From Methanoculleus sp. (lineage in GTDB: Archaea; Halobacteriota; Methanomicrobia; Methanomicrobiales; Methanoculleaceae), in assembly GCF_020696975.1 (NCBI RefSeq), contig NZ_JAJGBK010000021.1, forward strand, positions 1 through 64,000: 64,000 nucleotides of DNA. Direction: 5' to 3'. A model generated the notes under the pieces. The model made no database searches and was not told the origin of the DNA. It saw nothing but the letters and a program-made list of their open reading frames with translations. This document shows positions 25,093 to 34,158 of the stretch, piece after piece. The position numbers and the translations under genes were made by a program. The first letter of the stretch is position 1. Each line of letters begins with the position of its first letter.

Positions 25093-25126
25093 ATCCAAGC
25101 ACTTAATTTTTTGGATTGGCATCCAA
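25093..25126. promoter_or_regulatory. Repeated ATCCAA sites in tRNA-Ile/iorA divergent promoter
   Basis: ATCCAA occurs at 25093-25098 and 25121-25126 and, inverted, as TTGGAT at 25111-25116. The last two make the perfect palindrome TTGGAT-TGGC-ATCCAA. They lie between the tRNA-Ile start and the A+T-rich TATA candidate of iorA (about 25135). This could be a regulator-binding region for iorAB; the regulator is unknown. Confidence 0.4.
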
Positions 25127-25172
25127 ACCGCTATGTTAAAAACCGACAATAGAAGTACAGTTGAGTTGAACA

Positions 25173-26942
25173 ATGGCAGTACGATACCTACTCGGGAACG
25201 AAGGCATTGCGCACGCATGCCTGGAGGCAAACATCGATTTTGCCAGCGGCTACCCGGGGACGCCGTCTTCTGAAGTGATCGACGTCCTCCGGGTGCAGAA
25301 GGAGCGCCCCTTCACCGTGGAGTGGTCCACGAACGAGAAGGTTGCCTTCGAGAACGCGCTCGCCGCCGCCTGGTGCGGTCTGCGGGCACTCTGCACGATG
25401 AAGCACGTCGGGCTGAACGTGGCGGCCGATCCCCTGATGACGAGCGCATACACCGGGGTGACCGGCGGGTTCGTCATCCTCTCTGCAGACGACCCCTTTG
25501 CGCACAGTTCTCAGAACGAGCAGGATACCCGGCGCTACGCGCATTTCGCCCGGCTCCCCTGCCTCGACCCGTCATCGGTCCAGGAGGCGCACGATATGCT
25601 GCGGGACGCCTTCGCTCTCTCCGAGGAGTTCAGCCTCCCGGTCATCTTCCGCCCCACCACCCGGATCTGCCACTCGAAGGGCGACGTCGACCTCGGAGAG
25701 ATCGGGACCGAGCACCGGACTGCCGCATTCCAGCGCAACCCGAAACAGTACGTGGTCATCCCCGCGCACACCCGGGTTCTGCATAAAGTCCTGAACGAGA
25801 AGCAGCCGGCGCTCAAGAAGCGCCTGGTTGAACTCGGCTACAACCGCCACACCGTCCGCGGCCCGACCGCCGTCATCGCAAGCGGTGTCGCGGCCGCTTA
25901 CGTCCAGGAGGTGCTCCCCGACGACGTCTCGCTCGCGATCATCGGCGCTTACCCCATCGACGAGGAGTGGCTCAAGGACTTTGTCGACCGGCACGAAAGA
26001 GTCCTCGTCGTCGAGGAACTCGCCCCGGTCGTCGAGGAGGCGGTGCGCCAGGTGGCGACGAAGACGGAGGTCTTGGGTAAGACAGACGGCACGGTGCCGT
26101 ACGAAGGGGAGTTCACCCCGGCGACCGTCGCCGCCGCCCTCGAGAGCGCGGGCATCACCCCCACGACAGCCTTCCCGGCGGCCGCCCCGGTCCAGGGAGT
26201 CCCGCCCCGCCCGCCGATCCTCTGCGCCGGGTGCATGCACCGGCCGACGTTCTATGCCATCCGGAAGGTCTTTCGCGACGGCATCTTCCCAAGCGACATC
26301 GGGTGCTACACCCTCGGCCTCCAGCTCGGTGCGGTCGACACCACCATCTGCATGGGCGCCTCGATCACCGTCGGGAGCGGGATCGCCCGGTCGGGGGAGG
26401 AGCGTCCCGTGGTCTCGACCATCGGCGACTCGACGTTCCTGCACACGGGGATTCCAGGACTCCTGAACGCTGTCTACAACGGCGCCGATATGGTCGTTGT
26501 CATCCTTGATAACCGGATCACCGCCATGACCGGCCACCAGCCAAACCCCAACACCGGGTTGACCGCCACAGGCAAGGAGAGCACCCCGATATCGCTTGAG
26601 GCGATCTGCCGGTCGTGCGGGGTCTCCTGGGTCGAGACGGTCGACCCCTACGACCTCCCCGTGCTTCTTGACACCTTCAAAAGAGCAAAAGAACGTAACG
26701 GCGTCCGGGTGATCATCGCAAAGCAGCCCTGCGTCATCACCGCACGAAAGAGCGGGATCCGGCGCAAAGCCTACGCGGTCGATCTCGACCGGTGTACGGG
26801 CTGCGGCGTCTGCCGGTCGTTCGGCTGCCCGGCGATCGCGTTCATCGATAAGAACGCGACGATCACCGAACTCTGCGCCGGGTGTGGCGTCTGCGCGGAT
26901 ATATGCCCGTCGGGGGCTATCGGCATGGAGGGACGGCGATGA
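25173..26942 (+). CDS. iorA: Indolepyruvate ferredoxin oxidoreductase, alpha subunit
   Basis: Oxidatively decarboxylates aryl pyruvates from aromatic amino acids to aryl acetyl-CoA, reducing ferredoxin; in methanogens it also runs in reverse to make aromatic amino acids from aryl acids. 589 residues: pyrimidine domain (FASGYPGTPSSEVID), TPP-binding core (CAGCMHRPTFYAI, then GDSTFLHTGIPGLLNAVYNG and ILDNRITAMTGHQPNP), and a C-terminal ferredoxin domain with two clusters (CTGCGVCRSFGCP and CAGCGVCADICP). The second motif set is a normal 4Fe-4S pattern; the first has a shifted spacing (CxxCxxCxxxxCP), as is usual in this family. Overlaps iorB by ATGA. Confidence 0.96.
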   Translation: MAVRYLLGNEGIAHACLEANIDFASGYPGTPSSEVIDVLRVQKERPFTVEWSTNEKVAFENALAAAWCGLRALCTMKHVGLNVAADPLMTSAYTGVTGGFVILSADDPFAHSSQNEQDTRRYAHFARLPCLDPSSVQEAHDMLRDAFALSEEFSLPVIFRPTTRICHSKGDVDLGEIGTEHRTAAFQRNPKQYVVIPAHTRVLHKVLNEKQPALKKRLVELGYNRHTVRGPTAVIASGVAAAYVQEVLPDDVSLAIIGAYPIDEEWLKDFVDRHERVLVVEELAPVVEEAVRQVATKTEVLGKTDGTVPYEGEFTPATVAAALESAGITPTTAFPAAAPVQGVPPRPPILCAGCMHRPTFYAIRKVFRDGIFPSDIGCYTLGLQLGAVDTTICMGASITVGSGIARSGEERPVVSTIGDSTFLHTGIPGLLNAVYNGADMVVVILDNRITAMTGHQPNPNTGLTATGKESTPISLEAICRSCGVSWVETVDPYDLPVLLDTFKRAKERNGVRVIIAKQPCVITARKSGIRRKAYAVDLDRCTGCGVCRSFGCPAIAFIDKNATITELCAGCGVCADICPSGAIGMEGRR

Positions 26943-27535
26943 AGCCACCGTTCGATATCCTGATCGTCGGTATCGGCGGCCAGGGAACTGTCCTCGCCTC
27001 GAACGTCCTCGGCGAGGCGTGCATCATCGAGAACCGGACCGTCCGAAGCGCCGAGACCCACGGGATGGCGCAGCGCGGTGGGTCGGTGGAGAGCCATATC
27101 CGCATCGACGGGAGGTTCGGGTCCCTGATTGCACCGGGCACGGCCGACCTTCTCGTCGCCTTCGACCTCCTCGAGGCCCTCCGCTACCGCCATTATCTCC
27201 CGGCCGGGGGAAGGCTCGTGGTGAACCGGCACCTGGTCGTCCCGACGTCGGTCTACCAGCAGGCCCTGGACGTGCCCGACGAGGAGAGCATCCTTGCGGC
27301 GCTTGCCGACCTCGACGTCACCTGCATCGACGCCGCGGCCCTCGCAGAGGAAGCGGGGAGCATCCTCTCGCAGAATATCGTTATGCTCGGGGCAGCGTCG
27401 GGCGCGATCCCGCTCCGGCCGGAGACCCTCGAAGAGGCGGTGCGGCGGTGCGTGCCACCTAAAACCGTCGAGGTTAATGCCCGGGCATTCCGGCTCGGCC
27501 GGGATGCGGTGAAGCGGGGTTCCGGCACGTCCTGA
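26939..27535 (+). CDS. iorB: Indolepyruvate ferredoxin oxidoreductase, beta subunit
   Basis: A 198-residue gamma-type domain subunit that completes the IorAB enzyme. N-terminal ILIVGIGGQGTVLASNVLGE and SAETHGMAQRGGSVESHIRI are the family signatures; QNIVMLGAASGA lies near the C-terminus. ATG 26939 overlaps the iorA stop. The pair is transcribed together from upstream of 25173. Confidence 0.95.
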   Translation: MKPPFDILIVGIGGQGTVLASNVLGEACIIENRTVRSAETHGMAQRGGSVESHIRIDGRFGSLIAPGTADLLVAFDLLEALRYRHYLPAGGRLVVNRHLVVPTSVYQQALDVPDEESILAALADLDVTCIDAAALAEEAGSILSQNIVMLGAASGAIPLRPETLEEAVRRCVPPKTVEVNARAFRLGRDAVKRGSGTS

Positions 27536-27623
27536 GCGGGAAGGCGCAAGCCCCCGCTGCCACCGTTTTTCTGCACACCAAGCGCCGTAACCTGTATTAC
27601 CCACCCCGCCAAGCTGGTATGCC

Positions 27624-29135
27624 ATGAGCGAGCGGGATACTGTTGCAGCACTGAAGCGCCTTGCAGAGACAAAACCCGAGTTCCGGCTCTCTGAACTGCA
27701 AAGAGACCTGAAACCCGGGCAGCCGCTCGAACGTCTCGCCGGGGAGGTCCGCCCGCACCTCGACGGCCTCGGCCTCACCCTCACGTCAGCAGACGACGAC
27801 TACGTCGTCCGCCGCGGCCCGGGAGGGCCGTTCAGGGTCGATGATGCCGGACGAGAGCGCCAGCTCGCGTTCTTCCGCGACCCCGGGGTCCCGGACTACA
27901 TCCAGACCCTGGTCGGGTCCTACATCGAGAAGAAGACGGGAAAACCCTGGGACGACCCGGTCGTGCTCGACAGGATGGCGAACGCCATCCTCGCCCAGAA
28001 GAGCCAGTACTGGAAAGAGCGCCAGGTGAGTTACCGGAAGGCCTACCAGGTCCTCGGCTACCTGGCCTACCACGCGCCGGTCTACCTGGTGCAGTTTGAG
28101 CACATCCTCTGGCAGGTCATCAGCCAGGGGCTCGCAAAGCCCCACATGCGCATCCTCGATCTCGGCACCGGGCCGGGAGTCGTGCCGCTCGCCGTCATCG
28201 ACCTCCTCGGACGGGTCGGGAGCGGCTCCGCGGAGGTCTACGCCGTCGAACGATCGGAAGAGCACCTGGAGGCCTACAACGCCCTCGTCCCGGCCGCAGC
28301 CGCAGCGCAGGGGAGCATGGTGCGGGTGGAAAAACCCATCAGGGGAGATATCGAGGCGCTCGCCGCCGCAGACCTGCCCGACCGGATAGATCTGGCGGTC
28401 TTCTCGAACGTCTTGAACGAACTCCGCCGCATGGATATCGACCGGCGTGCCGACCTCGTCGCCACCCTCGCCGACCGGCTCTCGCCCGACGGGACTATCG
28501 TCATCGTGGAGCCCGCCGATCTCGCCAACGCGACCGCTATGCGCCAGACCGTCCGCGCGATCGCAGACCGTGGGCTTGCCATCCACAGTCCCTGCTCGTT
28601 CATCTGGGGCACTACCTGCAACCCCGCACGGTGCTGGACCTTCGAGCAGAAGGGCGATATCCGGCCCACCCGGCTGATGGAGCGGCTTGCCAGGGAGAAA
28701 GACGGCTACCGGTTCGTCAACGTCGACATCAAGTACTCCTCGGCGCTCCTCCGGAAGGACAAAAAGACACAGCACGCTTACCGGGTCCCGCCGGGAGCGA
28801 AGTTCGCCCGGCTCTCTCACCTCCGCCGGCACCGCGACAAAAAGATCAACATCGTCGGTGCGGTGATGTCCGGGAACCTCGGCGATGCCCGGACAAAGGT
28901 CTATAAGGTCTGCGACGGGACTCCCGCGGACCCGGCCTACGCCATCGTCCCGGCAACGCTGCGCGGCACAAACCGGGATGCGCTCGAGGGACTTCCTTAC
29001 GGGGCAATCGTCCAGTTTTACGGGGTCCTCGTCCGGTTCAACCGGGACCACGGCGCGTACAACCTGGTTATCCTGCCGGGAACCCGGATTGAGACGGTCG
29101 GGTGCCCGGTGGCGGAGGGGACGGAGATAACGTAG
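27624..29135 (+). CDS. Rsm22-like SAM-dependent methyltransferase
   Basis: A 503-residue protein with an N-terminal helical region, a Rossmann methyltransferase domain (motif I RILDLGTGPGVVPLAVIDLL at about residues 172-191) and a cysteine cluster after it (CSFIWGTTCNPARC). That pattern fits the Rsm22 family, whose mitochondrial members methylate or help assemble the small ribosomal subunit and bind a metal or Fe-S centre with such cysteines. The last 130 residues form an extra domain with basic RHRDKK and a beta-rich end, perhaps RNA-binding. Substrate inferred, not shown. Confidence 0.65.
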   Translation: MSERDTVAALKRLAETKPEFRLSELQRDLKPGQPLERLAGEVRPHLDGLGLTLTSADDDYVVRRGPGGPFRVDDAGRERQLAFFRDPGVPDYIQTLVGSYIEKKTGKPWDDPVVLDRMANAILAQKSQYWKERQVSYRKAYQVLGYLAYHAPVYLVQFEHILWQVISQGLAKPHMRILDLGTGPGVVPLAVIDLLGRVGSGSAEVYAVERSEEHLEAYNALVPAAAAAQGSMVRVEKPIRGDIEALAAADLPDRIDLAVFSNVLNELRRMDIDRRADLVATLADRLSPDGTIVIVEPADLANATAMRQTVRAIADRGLAIHSPCSFIWGTTCNPARCWTFEQKGDIRPTRLMERLAREKDGYRFVNVDIKYSSALLRKDKKTQHAYRVPPGAKFARLSHLRRHRDKKINIVGAVMSGNLGDARTKVYKVCDGTPADPAYAIVPATLRGTNRDALEGLPYGAIVQFYGVLVRFNRDHGAYNLVILPGTRIETVGCPVAEGTEIT

Positions 29136-29164
29136 ATTTACTGAAGAGACTTCTGCCGGAGTGA

Positions 29165-29240
29165 TGGGCCGTAGGGCCGGAGCATGAGCACCGGAGGTGC
29201 GAGTCTCCCCCGGTCCGCCGTATGGGGCTTTGCCCGTCAT
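29165..29240 (+). repeat. Intergenic repeat element E2
   Basis: Just past the stop of the Rsm22-like gene. It contains the GCACC-GGA-GGTGC hairpin (29188-29200) flanked by GGAGC and GAG as in E1 and E4. It then has CCCCCGGTCCGCCGTATGGGGC followed by TTT, which matches the end of E1 (285-310) at most positions. The CCCC/GGGG pairing followed by T-rich sequence could end transcription. The remaining bases up to 29386 hold no gene. Confidence 0.65.
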
Positions 29241-29386
29241 TTCAATTCTATTATTCACACAATTGGGATGCTCCTAACCGGGAGAAGGAGAATGCGTCTT
29301 CTTTCCACAGGCCGGGAACTCTCTCGCTACGGCCACACATCCCCTACCGGGACGCAGCACACCCCGAAAACCCGCCGAAAAAGAGA

Positions 29387-30367
29387 TTACGCCCTCCCAC
29401 CCGCACGGAACGGGCAGACGCTCCTGAGCGCATAGAGGATCCCGCCGTAGCCGAGGCTGACTGCGATGACCTGGACGATCGCTCCGAGGAACGGGATGAA
29501 GATGAGGATCTGCAGGATCACGAACCCCAGGACGAATATCCACGCACGCCCCGGCCTCCATCGGGTCCGGGAGAGTATGACGTCCCCGAGGGCGTAGGCG
29601 ACAAAAAGAGACGAGAGCATCAGGGCGACGATGAAGAGCAGCCCCCCGACGAGCGCAAGAGGGAGACCGATGATGGTGATGGCGACGATGAAGAGGACGA
29701 TCGCCGATACGATGATCGCGACGAACCCGATGATCGTCAGGATGACCGGACTCCTCTCAACCTGCCGGACCACCGCCAAAAAGAGGTCGGGAAACCCCCG
29801 GATCAGAAGAAGGCCAAGGATCAGGAAGCCTATCGCAATAAGGATCGAGAATATCCCGGGCACCGCCGGCCCCGGATCCTGCTGCTCCTCGAACGTGACG
29901 TTCCCGGCGGTGCCGGTGTTGCTGAAGGTCCCGGCCGAGACCGTCAGGTTGCCAAGGACCGATCCGGCGTTGGTGACATCCCCGGCACTGATGAATGCAT
30001 CACGCTCGATGACGGCGTCTTCGCCGATCCGGACCGTGCCTCCGGTGACGAGAGCGTTCGTCGCATTCCCGTTCAGCTCGATCTCCCCCCCGGCGGCGAG
30101 CACCTTCCCGCCGACATCGCCGTTGACGATCAGGGTGCCCCCCGCCGCAATGACGTCGCCCCGGACCGGCGCATCCACCGTCACGATGCCCCCGGCGACC
30201 GTCAGGCTGTCGACAGGGGCGTTGACAGTCACGGACCCACCCGAGGCGACCACGTCGTCGGGGATAGGGGTCTCGATCACCTGCTGATCGCCGCCAAGGA
30301 AGGTGAGCGCCTGGGCACCGGCGGGGATGAGCAGCAGACCGAGGATGATCAGTATCAGATGCTTCAT
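29387..30367 (-). CDS. Bactofilin-like (polymer-forming) membrane protein
   Basis: About 326 residues. Signal peptide (HLILIILGLLLIPAGAQA), then about 130 residues of short beta-helix repeats alternating hydrophobic and glycine/asparagine positions (GGSVTVNAPVDSLTVAGG, GGTLIVNGDVGGKVLAAGG, GNLTVSAGTF). This is the pattern of polymer-forming bactofilin/DUF583 proteins. The C-terminal third has four or five membrane helices. The beta-helix would face outside the cell. Start at ATG 30367; the nine upstream codons are not part of the signal. A surface or envelope scaffold role is inferred. Confidence 0.75.
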   Translation of the reverse strand: MKHLILIILGLLLIPAGAQALTFLGGDQQVIETPIPDDVVASGGSVTVNAPVDSLTVAGGIVTVDAPVRGDVIAAGGTLIVNGDVGGKVLAAGGEIELNGNATNALVTGGTVRIGEDAVIERDAFISAGDVTNAGSVLGNLTVSAGTFSNTGTAGNVTFEEQQDPGPAVPGIFSILIAIGFLILGLLLIRGFPDLFLAVVRQVERSPVILTIIGFVAIIVSAIVLFIVAITIIGLPLALVGGLLFIVALMLSSLFVAYALGDVILSRTRWRPGRAWIFVLGFVILQILIFIPFLGAIVQVIAVSLGYGGILYALRSVCPFRAGGRA

Positions 30368-30474
30368 GCGGCGGGGATGGATCGCTCGCCACAAAAAGGT
30401 TCGTGCGGACCCGAAGCAGGTGAAGATCAGCCCGCAGCCGGGGACGAAAAAAAGACAGAGCGGCTCTGCTCCCG

Positions 30475-31107
30475 CTACACCAGGTTCGCAAGGCGGCTCT
30501 TGAGCTCGGCGATCGCCTCATCCTTCCCGGGAACATCCGTCTTCTGGATCGAATTGATGTTCTCCTCGACGGATGTGGCGATCCACTCCTTCGGAACGCC
30601 GGATGCCCCGAAGAGCTCCTGCCACTCATCGGTTCCGAACGGGATGACCTGGACCAGTTTCCCGAGAATGTTCCAGTCGACGACCTTGTAATCCTCCCCA
30701 GTGCTGGTATCCGCGACCTGGAACGACCGGTCCTCGTTGCACTTCATGATCCGGCCGTGGATGACGTAGACACTCACCTCGTTCTTATCGGTGAAGGAGA
30801 TCTGGACGACATCCCCCGGCTGCGGGCTCTCGGGAACCATGTAGAGGACGATATCACCCGGATACATCAGGTCCGGCTCATACCGGTCTGCGATACCGAT
30901 GTAGCCGGTATCGGAGACGTAGAGCCGGAGGTACTCCTGATAGAACTTTCGAACAATCCAGTAAACCGCTCCGGGATGCGTCTCCGCCAGTTTCAGGAGA
31001 AGATTGTGGATGGCGCTCGGGATGCTCTCCGGCCGATTCAGCACCTCACGGGCCAGCCTGTCGTATGCTTCCACAACCCCGGTATCTATCTGTGTTGCCT
31101 CTGCCAT
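30475..31107 (-). CDS. Hypothetical protein with S24/S26-like strand region
   Basis: 210 residues from ATG 31107, with a TATA-like TTTTATGG about 30 bases upstream. The N-terminal half is helical (VVEAYDRLAREVLNRPESI). The middle contains MYPGDIVLYMVPESPQPGDVVQIS followed by VYVIHGRIMKCNEDRSFQV and VVDWNILGKLVQVIPFG, which resembles the beta-core of LexA/signal-peptidase-like (S24/S26) folds. The catalytic serine-lysine pair is not evident. A structural resemblance only; function unknown. Divergent from the 31.3 kb gene. Confidence 0.7.
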   Translation of the reverse strand: MAEATQIDTGVVEAYDRLAREVLNRPESIPSAIHNLLLKLAETHPGAVYWIVRKFYQEYLRLYVSDTGYIGIADRYEPDLMYPGDIVLYMVPESPQPGDVVQISFTDKNEVSVYVIHGRIMKCNEDRSFQVADTSTGEDYKVVDWNILGKLVQVIPFGTDEWQELFGASGVPKEWIATSVEENINSIQKTDVPGKDEAIAELKSRLANLV

Positions 31108-31285
31108 AACAAACCCCGCCGAATAATACGGGTCGTACCATAAAAGTGTTCCTCCAGGATTTTTCTCATGCACCGCTGGGACCGGCCGCCATACCAGCAC
31201 CGAAGTGAGGGGACTGCCGGAGGGAAGAAAGAACTACAATACTTATATTCGACCGTGACCATACAGTAGAGCAGAGGATATTGAT

Positions 31286-31699
31286 ATGGGTGGCATAAAG
31301 GATTCTACGTATCTTGATGTCCAGAAGACCCTTGCCCGGCGGTTCTCTGCCCGGGACGGGTGGCAGTTTGCATGGTCTCCAGCCGGCAGTGTGCAGCCGG
31401 AATGTGTGCTCTCCCGCCGGGTCGCCGGCAGGACGGAGCGGGTGGCCGTGAGCGTGAAGATGGCGCCCGAGGTCCCGGTGAGCAGCATTGAGGCGCTCCA
31501 GGCTGCCGCAAGCGCCGGAAGCGTCGACAAGGCGGTCCTCGTCGTACCCTGCGGGGCAGACGTCTCAGGGGTCCCGGCAGGGATCGACGTTCTCGAGCTG
31601 GGCACCTGGCAGGTCGTCGACGGCCGCATTGCCTGGTCAAAGAATATCGAGAGGAGCGCGTTCATCCAGGAAGAACGCGCAAAGAGGGGTCTCGCGTAA
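31286..31699 (+). CDS. Hypothetical protein, possibly restriction-endonuclease-like fold
   Basis: 137 residues, no signal or membrane segment. The order helix (TYLDVQKTLARRFSARDGW), strands (ERVAVSVKMAPEVPVSSIEA), helix, then strand VDKAVLVVPCGADVSGVPAGI and DVLELG resembles Mrr-type PD-(D/E)xK folds. The catalytic ExK/QxK is reduced to V-S-V-K, so nuclease activity is doubtful. A TATA-like box at about 31238 precedes it. Convergent with polB, 20 bases between stops. Family assignment is weak inference. Confidence 0.6.
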   Translation: MGGIKDSTYLDVQKTLARRFSARDGWQFAWSPAGSVQPECVLSRRVAGRTERVAVSVKMAPEVPVSSIEALQAAASAGSVDKAVLVVPCGADVSGVPAGIDVLELGTWQVVDGRIAWSKNIERSAFIQEERAKRGLA

Positions 31700-31719
31700 A
31701 GCGCCCCCCAACACTTTTC

Positions 31720-34158
31720 TTACATCCCGAAATCAAAGAGTGTCGTCCGTGACGGATCGACGTCGTGCCAGTCCCACCCGAGCGGCTCGATGATCCTCGA
31801 TATGGGTCCTTTGAGCGTCTTCTCAAGCATCGTCTCCCAGTCGACGACAAACTCCGGCGGCACCTGGTCGGCGTACTCGAAACAGACCACGTCCGTTCGC
31901 GGGTACTTCGCCGTGACGGTCTTGATGTAGACGCGTTTGGGCTTGCTGCCCCGCTTGAAGTCGGTCCCGAGATACTCGTTCGAGTACTTGGCGCCGCGGA
32001 TATGGGCATCGTCGTTCTCGTAACTCTCCAGGTTCTTCCCGATCCCGCCCGGGATACCGGCCTCGTCGAGCGAGTACTCACCGCGGCGATACTTCCGTAT
32101 GACGTCGCGCAGGTACGCCTGCACGTCCTCGAACGCATCCCCGCGGAGGATCATCTCGATGACGGTCCGCTGCACTTCCCGCGTTATCTGCGGCGAGTCG
32201 CTCCGCCGGATTTCGAAGCCGACGACATCCACCTCGTCGACGTCCTTGCCCTCTTTCCAGACCAGGTGCCCGGCATAGCGCTTCTTCTTACCGGCCTGGA
32301 AGAAGCGGCGGTAGACCTTCTCGAACTTGATCGAGAAGTAGTGCGTATCGGCGCCGAGCTCGGTCTTTGCGAAGTCGCCGTAACTGGCGTTCAGTCGCGC
32401 CTCGATCGCCCTCGCCCGTGCGATGGTCTCTTCAAGGGTCCCCGGCGGGACCTGGATCATACACGAGTCGGTGTCACCATAGAGGACCGTGTACCCAAGA
32501 CCGGTGATGATCTCGCGGGTGTGCTTGATGATCGCCCGGCCGACCGAGGTGACGGCCGACCCGATCTCACGGTCGTAGAGCCTGAACCGGGTGTAGCCGG
32601 AGACCCCGTAGTAGGAGTTCATGATCACTTTGAGGACGTTCTGCTGGAGATCGTAGAGCACGTACTCAGGCGACCCGAAGGGGTACTGGTTGCGCAGGCG
32701 CTTGCGCTCGTCCCGTTCGCTGAGGAGTTCGGAGAGGATGCTCCTCGTTAACCCGTCGGGCTCCCGGGAGAACCGGATGCCGTTCGGGGCCCGGAGTTCG
32801 CCGTCCGGATTCTTCGTCTCGGGCGACGCGTTGATCGTCATCATCGCCATCGGGTAGAGCGACTTTAAGTCGAGGACCACCACGTTCTCCCGAAGGCCGG
32901 TCGCCGGCTCAAAGACGGTCGCGCCCTCGAACTCGTCGCCCGCAGCAAGGCCCTTGGAGGGGAGGACGAACCTGCCTGAAGCCTTCCTGAGGACATAGAT
33001 ATCGATGACGTTTGACGAGTTCAGCGTCCGGTCGAGCGGGCACCCGACATACCGGGCGATCTCCCGGTAAAACTCGATGATGTTATTCTTCTTATCGATC
33101 CCGACGCAGAGCTCGACGTCCCGGCAGTTGTACTCCACAAGCCGCGCCGGGTCGGACCGCCAGAGCGAGGTGACCGTCCCGCTGTAGCGGACCTTCGTCA
33201 CCCCGAGTTCCTCCCCGGCGATCGCGTCGAGCCGGTAGGACTCCTTCTGGGCCTGGTGCATCTTCCGGTAGGCGGAAAGGAGATCGAAGATTGCTCGCCC
33301 GCGGACGGCGTTTCGCTCGGTCTGCCCGGGGAGACGCGCAAGATCCTCGCCCCGGAGACCGAGCGCCGCCATACGCTGCAGGATGTAGGGGATATCGAAC
33401 TCAACGAAGTTCCAGCCCGAGAGGATATCCGGGTCATGCTCCCTGACGTAGGCAACAAGCCCCCGGAGCATCGCCTTCTCGTCCGGGTACCGGACGACAC
33501 GGTGGTGCTCGTGGACGCGGAGAGCCGGGTCTTCGACGGGGGCGTCGCCCGGCACACCGCCGGGCTGCCAGAGGAGGGTCGTATACTCCTCGTCAAAAGA
33601 GTCCCAGCAGGTGACGCAGATGATCGGGTCCCGCTCGGCCTCGGGGAAGCCATTCTCGTCCACGCACTCGATATCCATGATGCAGGTCCGCGCGGGAGCC
33701 GCAACGTCGGACGGCACGAGTTCATGGTAGTCGGCCGGGGAGGTCCCGGCAGGAAGTTCCACGCCGGCGGAGAGACCGCAGTCGATCATGAACCGGGTGG
33801 CAAACGGGATGTCCGCCTCAAAGTGCTGGTAGCGGTCACGGGCTTCGCGGACGTCGCCAGGGCGCCGGGTGTAAAGCCGCCGCAGCGGCTCGCCGCGGAT
33901 GGAGCGATACGCCGTCTCCGTCTCCACGTCGACGATTAGCGGGTGAAGGGGCGTGTCGTCCACCTGCCCGGCGGGCGCGTAGAAGTAGGGGCGAAAACCG
34001 GTCACATCGACCCTGACGGCCTTGCCGGAGGCGTCCCGGCCGAAGATGTGGATGACCGGGATATCAACGCCGACGCTGTACTCCACCTGGTGGATGCCGA
34101 TCCGGACCTTCCCGAAGTCGTCCAGGGTCGCCGGGGTGCTTATGTGGGACTCAGCCAT
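31720..34158 (-). CDS. polB: DNA polymerase family B
   Basis: Replicative/repair DNA polymerase, 812 residues from ATG 34158. Exonuclease motifs are intact: Exo I CIMDIECVD, Exo II NFVEFDIPYI, Exo III YNCRDVELC. Polymerase motif A is DLKSLYPMAM, motif B KVIMNSYYGVSGYTRFRLYD and motif C YGDTDSC. No intein interrupts these sites. The C-terminus SRTTLFDFGM is a PIP-like PCNA-binding peptide. The start overlaps the end of the mdh gene by eight bases, so the two are cotranscribed. A longer upstream frame is discarded as it runs antiparallel to nothing recognisable and inside mdh. Confidence 0.97.
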   Translation of the reverse strand: MAESHISTPATLDDFGKVRIGIHQVEYSVGVDIPVIHIFGRDASGKAVRVDVTGFRPYFYAPAGQVDDTPLHPLIVDVETETAYRSIRGEPLRRLYTRRPGDVREARDRYQHFEADIPFATRFMIDCGLSAGVELPAGTSPADYHELVPSDVAAPARTCIMDIECVDENGFPEAERDPIICVTCWDSFDEEYTTLLWQPGGVPGDAPVEDPALRVHEHHRVVRYPDEKAMLRGLVAYVREHDPDILSGWNFVEFDIPYILQRMAALGLRGEDLARLPGQTERNAVRGRAIFDLLSAYRKMHQAQKESYRLDAIAGEELGVTKVRYSGTVTSLWRSDPARLVEYNCRDVELCVGIDKKNNIIEFYREIARYVGCPLDRTLNSSNVIDIYVLRKASGRFVLPSKGLAAGDEFEGATVFEPATGLRENVVVLDLKSLYPMAMMTINASPETKNPDGELRAPNGIRFSREPDGLTRSILSELLSERDERKRLRNQYPFGSPEYVLYDLQQNVLKVIMNSYYGVSGYTRFRLYDREIGSAVTSVGRAIIKHTREIITGLGYTVLYGDTDSCMIQVPPGTLEETIARARAIEARLNASYGDFAKTELGADTHYFSIKFEKVYRRFFQAGKKKRYAGHLVWKEGKDVDEVDVVGFEIRRSDSPQITREVQRTVIEMILRGDAFEDVQAYLRDVIRKYRRGEYSLDEAGIPGGIGKNLESYENDDAHIRGAKYSNEYLGTDFKRGSKPKRVYIKTVTAKYPRTDVVCFEYADQVPPEFVVDWETMLEKTLKGPISRIIEPLGWDWHDVDPSRTTLFDFGM

